Below are positions 1 to 5,325 of a stretch of 5,325 nucleotides of DNA, one piece after another. The stretch is taken from contig DGFG01000045.1 of NCBI GenBank assembly GCA_002391555.1, positions 663 through 5,987 on the forward strand, read 5' to 3'. Each line of letters starts with the position of its first letter. Positions within the stretch are counted from its first letter, which is position 1. The notes beneath the pieces are model-generated. The model ran no database searches. It had not been told where the DNA came from and saw only the letters and a program-made list of their open reading frames with translations. The DNA is from Firmicutes bacterium UBA3906. Lineage in GTDB: Bacteria; Bacillota; Clostridia; Caldicoprobacterales; DTU083. A program made the translations under genes and the position numbers.

Positions 1-38
1 TTTGAGTAGGGGTTTTATAGCATATCCTAATTAATTCT

Positions 39-66
39 TAGTATATTTAAGCTAGTGTATTTAAGC
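39..66. repeat. 14-bp tandem repeat downstream of the GH31 gene
   Basis: TAGTATATTTAAGC (39-52) is followed immediately by TAGTGTATTTAAGC (53-66), identical at 13 of 14 positions (A43 versus G57). It lies just after the GH31 stop in AT-rich sequence. The rest of 1-79 shows only a weak 4-bp hairpin (CCTA/TAGG, about 66-78). No GC-rich stem with U-run is present, so transcription from GH31 probably continues past the left edge. Role unknown. Confidence 0.6.
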
Positions 67-79
67 CTATTTACTAGGA

Positions 80-2089
80 CTAAATATTAAATTCTACACT
101 TCCGCCCTGTCTAGTAAAGACCGGTATTACTGCAAGGGGTGCAGTACATTCTACCCAGCTACCACCTTCAAAGACCTGGTCGGTATTTGTATTTCTCCAT
201 TTGGCTCCCTTTGGTAGGTAGACCTTGCGCTTGTCCATACCCTCGTGCATGATAGGTGCAACCAAGACATCAGGACCAAACATGTAGGCATCCTCTATCT
301 CCCATGCAGTTTCATCCTCAGGGAAATCGTAAAAGAGGGGTCTCATAACAGGATTACCCTTTTTGTGGGCATCCTCCATTAGCTTCTTTATATAGGGCTT
401 TATCTCTTCCCTTAAGAACATATACTTTTTAAGTATCTCATAGGCTTCCTCTCCATAGGACCATACCTCATTGTCAGCTCCTGAGAAGAAGAGGCCTCCG
501 CCCTTGCTTCCTAGGGGTTCTTGGTGGGGTAGTCGCTCACCATGGAGCCTAAATACCGGGCAGAATACGCCAAACTGAAACCATCTGACCAGTAGCTTTC
601 TAAAGTCTGGATCATCAGGATTACCCCTCAAAAAGCCGCCAATATCCATGGTCCACCAGGGTATACCTGCAAGTCCTGCATTAAGGCCAGCAGGTAGCTG
701 CTCACGTAGGCCTCGGTAGCTAGAATCAACGTCGCCTGACCAGAGCAGGGCTCCATACTTTTGGCTGCCTGCCCATGCACAGCGTACAAGGTTTATAACC
801 TGATCCTCGCCTGACTCCTTCATACCATCATAAAAGCCCTTGGAAAAGAGTCTCGGATATATATTGTTTACCTGGAGGGCTGGCCCTAGCTTGTACCTGT
901 ATAGGGGGAAGAAGTAGTTGCCATACTCAGGCTCTGCCTCATCAAGCCAAAAGAGCTTTACACCCTTGTCATAATAGTTTTCTTTTACCTTTTGCCAGAC
1001 ATAATCCCTAGCACCTGGGTTGGTGGCATCGAAAAAGACCAGGTTGCCTGTAAACTCCATATGGGTAGTAATGCCCATATCATTTTTAACAAGATAGTCC
1101 TTTTCGTTCATTTCCTCATAATTTTCGCTGTCCTTGGCAACTGTTGGCCAGATGGATACCATTAGCTCTATACCCATCTCCTTGAGTTCCCTGATCATGC
1201 CCTCAGGATCTGGCCAGTAGTCAGGGTCAAACTTCCATTCACCGTGGTTGGTCCAATGGAAAAAGTCAACCACAATAACTGATATGGGTAGACCCCTTTT
1301 CTTGTACTCCCTGGCGATGGATAATAGCTCGTCCTGGGTCTGGTAGCGGAGCTTGCACTGCCAAAAGCCCATAGCATAGTCGGGCATCATAGGTACCTTG
1401 CCTGTTACATCGGCATATTGCTCCTCTATCTCTGCTGGTGTGTCACCTGCTGTTATCCAATAGTCTAGCTGCTTTGTGTTTCTAGCATACCATTCTGTCA
1501 GGTTTTTACCAAAGACAACCTCTCCTACAGCTGGATTGTTCCACAAAAATCCATAGCCCAGGCTAGATACTGCAAAGGGTATAGAGGCCTGTGAGTTGCG
1601 TTGCTCAAGAAGTAGCCTGCAGTTTTTCTGGTTTAGGTAACCATGTTGGTATTGGCCCATACCAAAGATCTTTTCCTCCGGATCTGATTCAAACCTAACC
1701 GTAAGGGCATAGTCGCCCCCTAGGTGGGGTCTAAATTCTCTGGCCTCTAGGTTGAGAGTACTACAATAACGGGTAAGCTCTCTGCGGTTTCTCACATACT
1801 CCTTTAAAAGGACCTTGTCCTCTTGGTTATAGTAGGTGATTAGGCCATCATATCTGATGCTAGCCCTTATCTTACCGTTTTTAATAATAGCCTCTTGTTC
1901 GTTAATACTAATGGTAACCCCATCACAAGAGTCAGGCTCAGTATCTAGGGCCCAATCCTCATTTATAAATTCACTGCCCATTATAGCCCTTACCCTCAGG
2001 CTGTTTTTGCCCCAGGGCTCGATACATAGCTTTTCACCATGAAGTTCCCTTATGAGGCAGTTCCCTTCTTGTCTAAACATCTTTCCCAT
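80..2089 (-). CDS. Glycoside hydrolase family 31 enzyme (alpha-xylosidase/alpha-glucosidase-like), cytoplasmic
   Basis: This complete 669-residue GH31 enzyme is a retaining exo-acting alpha-glycosidase. An N-terminal beta-sandwich (about 1-230) contains 'IFGMGQYQHGYLNQ' (141-154) and 'GYGFLWNNPAVG' (178-189). The TIM barrel (about 235-575) follows, with 'VIVVDFFHW' (271-279). The nucleophile is predicted as D383 in FWLDEAEPEYG. The acid/base is predicted as D453 in LLWSGDVDSSYRGL. Supporting active-site motifs are PWWTMDIGGF (D482) and FRLHGER (H516). C-terminal beta domains (about 576-669) include MRPLFYDFP and GPDVLVAPI. No signal peptide is present, so it acts on imported sugar. The WLDEAEPE variant and the 'GMGQ...RNSQASIPF' region resemble bacterial alpha-xylosidase-type members more than eukaryote-like maltases, but alpha-glucosidase or another specificity remains possible. 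The ATG lies 7 nt after AGGAG (2101-2097), better placed than Met4. A terminator separates it from the binding-protein gene, so it may be transcribed separately. Confidence 0.95.
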   Translation of the reverse strand: MGKMFRQEGNCLIRELHGEKLCIEPWGKNSLRVRAIMGSEFINEDWALDTEPDSCDGVTISINEQEAIIKNGKIRASIRYDGLITYYNQEDKVLLKEYVRNRRELTRYCSTLNLEAREFRPHLGGDYALTVRFESDPEEKIFGMGQYQHGYLNQKNCRLLLEQRNSQASIPFAVSSLGYGFLWNNPAVGEVVFGKNLTEWYARNTKQLDYWITAGDTPAEIEEQYADVTGKVPMMPDYAMGFWQCKLRYQTQDELLSIAREYKKRGLPISVIVVDFFHWTNHGEWKFDPDYWPDPEGMIRELKEMGIELMVSIWPTVAKDSENYEEMNEKDYLVKNDMGITTHMEFTGNLVFFDATNPGARDYVWQKVKENYYDKGVKLFWLDEAEPEYGNYFFPLYRYKLGPALQVNNIYPRLFSKGFYDGMKESGEDQVINLVRCAWAGSQKYGALLWSGDVDSSYRGLREQLPAGLNAGLAGIPWWTMDIGGFLRGNPDDPDFRKLLVRWFQFGVFCPVFRLHGERLPHQEPLGSKGGGLFFSGADNEVWSYGEEAYEILKKYMFLREEIKPYIKKLMEDAHKKGNPVMRPLFYDFPEDETAWEIEDAYMFGPDVLVAPIMHEGMDKRKVYLPKGAKWRNTNTDQVFEGGSWVECTAPLAVIPVFTRQGGSVEFNI

Positions 2090-2174
2090 ACCAGGTCTCC
2101 TTTACTTAGTTTTATCATCAAATTTATCTGAAAAATTACTATTATCTATACTTTATCATAAGCATAAGCCTAGT

Positions 2175-2203
2175 ATTATATCCACTAGCTAAAGCCTTGG
2201 ATA
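2175..2203 (-). promoter_or_regulatory. Candidate promoter for the GH31 gene
   Basis: A perfect TATAAT (2180-2175 on the minus strand) lies just past the terminator, 85 nt before the GH31 ATG. At a 17-nt spacing the -35 hexamer would be TATCCA (2203-2198), a poor match to TTGACA. There is no correctly placed TGn extension. The position after a terminator argues for a real promoter. The weak -35 suggests either dependence on an activator or a chance TATAAT in AT-rich DNA. Confidence 0.45.
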
Positions 2204-2220
2204 TTCTCATCTAAAGCTAG
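2185..2220. repeat. Short direct and inverted repeats over the GH31 promoter region
   Basis: On the plus strand CTAAAGC occurs at 2189-2195 and again at 2211-2217, start-to-start 22 bp, close to two helical turns. The same segment is bounded by CTAGCT (2185-2190) and AGCTAG (2215-2220), which form a 6-bp inverted repeat. The copies flank the predicted weak -35 element. Same-face direct repeats of this kind suit an AraC-type activator, and inverted repeats suit a LacI-type repressor. No regulator gene is visible, so the function is inferred only. Confidence 0.35.
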
Positions 2221-2252
2221 AAAAAGAGGGCCTTGTTACTAGCAAAGCCCTC
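2221..2252 (-). terminator. Rho-independent terminator after the solute-binding protein gene
   Basis: Read on the minus strand, GAGGGC (2252-2247) pairs perfectly with GCCCTC (2231-2226). After one mismatch the stem continues with CAA/TTG in RNA from 2245-2243 and 2235-2233, closing on a short loop. The stem is followed at once by TTTTT (2225-2221). GC-rich stem, compact loop and U-run make this a good intrinsic terminator, beginning 28 nt after the binding-protein stop. It should end, or strongly reduce, transcription before the GH31 gene. Confidence 0.88.
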
Positions 2253-2260
2253 GCTTTCAT
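2246..2260 (-). promoter_or_regulatory. Possible CcpA (cre) catabolite-repression site
   Basis: The minus strand reads ATGAAAGCGAGGGCT. Against the Bacillus-type cre consensus WTGNAANCGNWNNCW it fits every fixed position except one W (a G here). The first half, TGAAAGCG, is ideal. It overlaps the 5' arm of the terminator stem, which can explain the second half without any operator role. It sits between the binding-protein stop and the GH31 promoter candidate, a plausible place for carbon-source control of a sugar hydrolase. One mismatch plus the terminator overlap keep confidence low. Confidence 0.27.
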
Positions 2261-2279
2261 ATGTTAAGCTGATCTAATC

Positions 2280-4055
2280 CTATTTTTCTGCCTCTTCCAT
2301 AAGAGCAACTAGTCTGTCAGCTTCGGCCTGCTGGTAAGCTACACATTCATCATAGCCATACTCCTTGGCCTTTTCAACCATTTCCTTAACGATCTTGTCA
2401 AATTCAGCATCGTTAGAGGCGTAGATTGCCTGCCATGAGTAGTTCTTTATGGTTGTGGCAACCTGGTTCCATGTTGTCAAGAGCTCATCACTCTTTGGAG
2501 TTGCTGCATAGGAGGTACCAACCTTTATGGATATATGTCCATTTTTGATTAGGTACTCATTAACATCTAGTGCTCCTGCCCAGTCTCTCCAATCCTGCTC
2601 GATCTCGCTTACTTCACGGTCTAGGTTGGTTTCCCAGAAATTATAGTTGTAGGTGTCACCATTTTTAGCATCTGGGTTTGTAGCATCCCTGTTCCAGGTT
2701 TCGTTGTTGATTTGGTTTTGACCGTCACCAAAGGTTCCGGACCAGCCTTCTGGCATTTCTACTGTTGCATCAGCTAGGGCTAGCTTACCAAAATCAGTTA
2801 GGTAGGGTCTACCCTGGTCATCATAGTCCCAGGTCACGCCTTGAGGACCATTTTCCTTAACCATTGTACCCTCAGGAGTTGCAAGCCAGTTGATTATTGC
2901 CATGCAAAGCTCTGGATACTCTGTCTTTGCACCTATTGTCCAAACGCGGTTTTCACCATATACGTTTAGTCCATAGGCAATATTCTTTTGGTCTTTTGCT
3001 GCTAGGGGCATCATAGCCTTGCCTTCGGATAAGTGCTTTTCACTATTATAGGCACCGCTACCCATCCAGTCAAATATTGTAAAGAAGGCAGCACCGGTTT
3101 GATATTTCTCTATAAATTCATCATAGGTCTGGGTCATTGAGTCTGGATCCAAAAGTCCACGTTGATTTAGTTGGTTGTAGAATTTAAGAGCTCTTAGATA
3201 CTGGCCACCCTCTTTTAGGCAGTCCTCATATGTCCTTGTCTTTGTATCAAACAAACCAAAGCCAAACTCATCATAGCCATAAAGAGCAGCTGTTGACTTT
3301 ACAAACATAACCATGTCTCCATCCCAGTCGGAGAACATTGATACACCATAGGTCTTGCCGCCTGTTTCGGATTTGGGCTCAAGCTTTACCATCTCTTCAA
3401 GAACGTCAATAAAGTCCTCTAGAGTGTTAACCTCTGGATAGCCAAGCTCCTTGTATAGGTCCCAACGGATGTCTGGGCGATAGAAAAATGCTTCGTGGTC
3501 CTCGGATGTAGTTCCTACGTTGTGGCCAAAGCCATATAGGTTGCCACCTGAAATGTTTTTGTTCTTTTCAAGTGCCTTTTCCATATTAGCCTTTATATAT
3601 GGGCCAAATTCATCTAGAAGCTCATCCTCTTCCCAGTCAAATAGCATACCGGCCTCGACAGCCTGTAGGTACTCGTCTGCGTCATTACCAAAGACAACTA
3701 TGTCGCCTAGGTCCCCTGATTCCATACGGGTCGCAAAGGTACCCTCACCTTCGTTGATTATGTTCAGCACGACATTGAATTTTTCCTTCATTATCTGTGC
3801 GAACCAACCAACCTGCTCACCTGAAAAGTTAGCAAGCTGTGAATAGACTGTTAGGGTAACTGTCTCTTCAGGTATTATGTCGGTAAGGTCTGCTTCTCTG
3901 ACATCTGTTGGTTGGTCTGTTGGATCATCAGTAGCACCTGGTGACTGTGTTGGGTCATCTGTAGGTGTAACTTCGTCTCCACCCTTACAGGCCACTAAGG
4001 AAAATGCCATAACTAAGACCAATAGTAGAGCCAGCGATTTTGCTGTTTTCTTCAA
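2280..4055 (-). CDS. Extracellular solute-binding lipoprotein of a CUT1 sugar ABC transporter (LplA-like)
   Basis: This 591-residue lipoprotein is probably anchored outside the membrane, capturing sugar for the two permeases encoded upstream. Residues 1-23 are a lipoprotein signal peptide: MKKTAK, a hydrophobic core, then lipobox LVAC with the lipidated Cys at 23. A flexible Thr/Asp/Pro-rich linker follows (about 29-52), including two similar ten-residue units starting with TDDPT at 32 and 42. The mature domain starts near 66 (VTLTVYSQ) and has the two-lobe family 1 binding-protein pattern, including 'GDLGDIVVFG' (114-123), 'YGFGHNVGT' (174-182), 'YGLNVYGENRVWTIGAKTEYPE' split over 361-382, and 'INWLATPEG' (388-396). 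Many Trp and Tyr residues suit sugar stacking. The length fits the large LplA-type group rather than the roughly 400-residue MalE group. The start is TTG (4055-4053), chosen because a near-perfect ribosome site sits 8 nt upstream and the signal peptide begins there. The ligand is not identifiable from sequence. Confidence 0.94.
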   Translation of the reverse strand: MKKTAKSLALLLVLVMAFSLVACKGGDEVTPTDDPTQSPGATDDPTDQPTDVREADLTDIIPEETVTLTVYSQLANFSGEQVGWFAQIMKEKFNVVLNIINEGEGTFATRMESGDLGDIVVFGNDADEYLQAVEAGMLFDWEEDELLDEFGPYIKANMEKALEKNKNISGGNLYGFGHNVGTTSEDHEAFFYRPDIRWDLYKELGYPEVNTLEDFIDVLEEMVKLEPKSETGGKTYGVSMFSDWDGDMVMFVKSTAALYGYDEFGFGLFDTKTRTYEDCLKEGGQYLRALKFYNQLNQRGLLDPDSMTQTYDEFIEKYQTGAAFFTIFDWMGSGAYNSEKHLSEGKAMMPLAAKDQKNIAYGLNVYGENRVWTIGAKTEYPELCMAIINWLATPEGTMVKENGPQGVTWDYDDQGRPYLTDFGKLALADATVEMPEGWSGTFGDGQNQINNETWNRDATNPDAKNGDTYNYNFWETNLDREVSEIEQDWRDWAGALDVNEYLIKNGHISIKVGTSYAATPKSDELLTTWNQVATTIKNYSWQAIYASNDAEFDKIVKEMVEKAKEYGYDECVAYQQAEADRLVALMEEAEK

Positions 4056-4071
4056 TTTCGGTTCCTCCCTT
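4053..4071 (-). promoter_or_regulatory. Ribosome binding site that fixes a TTG start for the binding protein
   Basis: On the minus strand AAGGGAGGAA (4071-4062) lies ahead of TTG (4055-4053), with 8 nt between the last G of AGGGAGG and the start. The TTG is followed directly by codons for KKTAK and the signal-peptide core. No in-frame ATG gives a full signal peptide. A strong ribosome site probably offsets the weaker start codon of a protein normally made in excess over its permeases. Confidence 0.85.
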
Positions 4072-4085
4072 ATATTTAATAATCT

Positions 4086-4152
4086 GGTCCTTGTAGGACC
4101 TTTTTTATATTAACCGGCCTTTGACCGGGTAATAACTAGCTTTTTAAAGCTA
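4086..4152 (-). other. Intergenic segment with three short hairpins ahead of the binding-protein gene
   Basis: The gap between the LplC-type permease stop and the binding-protein start holds three inverted repeats. In transcript order these are: TAGCTTT/AAAGCTA (4152-4137, very tight); ACC(C)GG/CCGGT with a 7-nt loop and one bulged C (4130-4113); and GGTCC-TACAA-GGACC (4100-4086). None is followed by a U-run on the coding strand, so they do not look like terminators of this operon. They could stabilise or mark a processed 5' end for the binding-protein mRNA, or be operators. No convincing promoter is seen: the best -10-like stretch is TAATAT, with a very poor -35. Confidence 0.5.
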
Positions 4153-4171
4153 ATAGTACACTAAGGTTAAA

Positions 4172-5125
4172 TTAGCCCTTGACTGCTCCTATCATAATTC
4201 CCTTTTCAAAGTAACGGGACATAAAGGGATATACTAGCAGTATGGGTATTATGGTAATCATGGCTACGGTTAGCTTTACTGTCCTAGCATTTAGGGCTGC
4301 ATTTAGTGCGGCCTGAGAAATCTGTCCGCCCCTCATTAGCTCAGCTAGGTTGTTTGAGGTCTGCAGGTAAATATACAGCCTATACTGGAGGGTATAAAGG
4401 TCAGGCTTGTTTGACATAAGGATCATGGAATCTATAAAGTTGTTCCAGTGCCCAACTGCGCCAAAGACTGCAATCGTAGCCAGGATGGGCTTGCATAGGG
4501 GCCAGATAATCTTTCTAAAGATTGTAAAGTGGCCCGCCCCGTCCATAAAGGCGCTTTCCTCCATTTCTGGTGGTATCGACTCAATATAGGTCTTTACTAG
4601 TATGATATTAAAGGGCGAAATTATTGCAGGTATTACATAGCCCCAAAAGTTGTTGGTAAGTCCTAGCATGGACATGTTTAGATACCAGGGGATAAGGCCC
4701 GCATTAAAGTACATAGTGATGACTATAAACCTATAAATAAACTTTCGGCCCCACATCTCCTTTTTGGTAACCAGATAGCCGACTAGGGCTGAGGCAAATA
4801 CCATGGCCGCAGTACCTATGACGGTCCTGGCAACTGACATAAAGGCTGACCTACCAAGGTCATTTACATTTGCCAGCATAAAGTAGTTGTTAAAATGTAT
4901 ACCCTTTGGCAGAAAGTTTATCTGCCCTGTCCTAACCAGCTCATTATCACTTATAGTGTTGATAAAAAGATAGTAAAAGGGGAATATACATATCAAAGTA
5001 AAGATTATAAAGAAGCTGTAGTTGAGGATGTTAAAAGCTACATCGCCCTTGGTCCTTTTAAACCTGTGCTTCTTTTTACGTCCAGGCTTTTTTGAGCTTT
5101 TGTCTACTACGATAGTATTACTCAT
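4172..5125 (-). CDS. ABC sugar transporter permease, LplC/UgpE type (CUT1 family)
   Basis: This is a complete 317-residue inner-membrane permease, of normal length for LplC-type proteins. A basic cytoplasmic N-terminus (residues 11-26, rich in Lys/Arg) leads into a first membrane helix near 34-56. Further hydrophobic segments lie near 99-120, 130-150, 160-180, 214-236 and 284-303, about six in all. The EAA loop that docks the ATPase is clear at about 189-213: EESAFMDGAG, then FRKIIWPLCKP, with D195, G196, A197, P209 and P213. The C-terminus YFEKGIMIGAVKG is typical of the family. The ATG start follows a GGGGGG-type ribosome site (5139-5134) with an 8-nt gap, and lies 14 nt after the upstream permease stop. 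No ATPase gene is visible, so the importer probably borrows a shared MsmK-type ATPase (inference). The partner lipoprotein follows downstream. Substrate: an oligosaccharide, identity unknown. Confidence 0.95.
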   Translation of the reverse strand: MSNTIVVDKSSKKPGRKKKHRFKRTKGDVAFNILNYSFFIIFTLICIFPFYYLFINTISDNELVRTGQINFLPKGIHFNNYFMLANVNDLGRSAFMSVARTVIGTAAMVFASALVGYLVTKKEMWGRKFIYRFIVITMYFNAGLIPWYLNMSMLGLTNNFWGYVIPAIISPFNIILVKTYIESIPPEMEESAFMDGAGHFTIFRKIIWPLCKPILATIAVFGAVGHWNNFIDSMILMSNKPDLYTLQYRLYIYLQTSNNLAELMRGGQISQAALNAALNARTVKLTVAMITIIPILLVYPFMSRYFEKGIMIGAVKG

Positions 5126-5139
5126 TTTTCAAGCCCCCC

Positions 5140-5325
5140 TTAAACTATACTCTCGCCACGGATTAGCTTTGAAGCTCCGTTGGCAAGGAATAATAAAGTT
5201 ACACTGATAACCGACTTCATCATACCCACTGCTGTAGCAAGCGGGATATTGCCCGAGCCACCACTACCTAAGCCCAGGGTATATACATAAAGGTCAAGAA
5301 CCTCTATGGTAGATTTATTAGCTGA
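5140..5325 (-). CDS. ABC sugar transporter permease, LplB/YtcP type (partial, C-terminal end only)
   Basis: This is the 3' end of a gene that enters from the right edge: 61 codons in one open frame ending in TAA at 5142-5140. The visible protein runs from SANKSTIEVLDLYVYTLGLG through GNIPLATAVGM to a final ANGASKLIRGESIV. The 'EVLDLYVYTLGL' stretch, then 'PLATAVGMMKSVISV' and a last hydrophobic helix ending in a short charged tail, is the usual C-terminus of the first permease of LplB-type CUT1 importers (binding-protein-dependent transport inner membrane component). The EAA loop that contacts the ATPase would lie upstream, outside the window. The next permease begins 14 nt after the stop, the usual LplB-LplC pairing, so the two are almost certainly co-transcribed and form a heterodimer in the membrane. 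The family call is firm for so short a piece because sequence and neighbour agree. The substrate cannot be read from it. Confidence 0.87.
   Translation of the reverse strand, partial: SANKSTIEVLDLYVYTLGLGSGGSGNIPLATAVGMMKSVISVTLLFLANGASKLIRGESIV

Noticed and set aside
32..78. CRISPR-like or mobile-element end in the left-hand repeat
   Set aside because: There are only two adjacent 14-bp units with no spacers. No transposase fragment or terminal inverted repeat is visible.
2078..2089. Met4 of the GH31 protein as the true start
   Set aside because: The ribosome site AGGAG lies 7 nt from the first ATG but 16 nt from the second, so the first is better placed.
3520..3846. A 108-codon plus-strand open frame inside the binding-protein gene
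   Set aside because: It lies fully antisense to a well-supported coding region and its Ser-rich translation has no family features.
3877..4113. A 78-codon plus-strand open frame opposite the binding-protein start
   Set aside because: It is antisense to the signal peptide and Thr/Asp/Pro linker, whose biased codons create a Ser/Val-rich reading with no recognisable domain. No ribosome site supports it.
4121..4149. TTGACC on the plus strand as a -35 for an outward promoter
   Set aside because: No acceptable -10 lies 16-18 nt downstream (the sequence there reads TTAAAG-like), and no plus-strand gene follows.
4086..4152. The hairpin region as a riboswitch or T-box leader
   Set aside because: The segment is too short, and the stems are simple. 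I see no conserved riboswitch core, no T-box sequence and no terminator/antiterminator pair on the coding strand.

Overview
The window is one co-directional segment, all on the minus strand, of a carbohydrate uptake and degradation locus from a Gram-positive bacterium. I infer Clostridia (Lachnospiraceae or a relative). The reasons are the moderate-to-low GC, strong AGGAGG-type ribosome sites, a lipoprotein sugar-binding protein with a Thr/Asp/Pro linker behind its lipobox, LplB/LplC-type permeases with no ATPase beside them, and frequent AGG, ATA and CTA codons. The species cannot be named from this sequence.

Reading in the direction of transcription (right to left): (1) 5325-5140, the last 61 codons of an LplB/YtcP-type ABC permease whose start lies outside the window; (2) 5125-4172, a complete LplC-type second permease 14 nt downstream; (3) a 116-nt gap with three short inverted repeats; (4) 4055-2280, a lipoprotein solute-binding protein that starts at TTG behind a very strong ribosome site; (5) a 190-nt gap holding a clear rho-independent terminator, a near-match to a CcpA cre site, a TATAAT box and short repeats; (6) 2089-80, a complete family 31 glycoside hydrolase without a signal peptide; (7) 79 nt of AT-rich sequence with a 14-bp tandem repeat and no visible terminator.

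The likely division of labour is as follows. The lipoprotein captures an oligosaccharide outside the membrane. The two permeases carry it in, powered by an ATPase encoded elsewhere, as is common for CUT1 importers that share an MsmK/MsiK-type ATPase. The cytoplasmic GH31 enzyme then releases alpha-linked sugars from the non-reducing end. The substrate is not fixed by the sequence; alpha-xylosides and alpha-glucosides are the leading options.

I see no previously undescribed system here; the genes are of familiar types. The most interesting signals are in the two inner gaps. A two-part motif (GCTTTA then GCTAGT) lies about 80-110 nt upstream of both the binding-protein and GH31 genes. A terminator separates GH31 from the transporter. 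Hairpins ahead of the binding protein could adjust its expression relative to the permeases.
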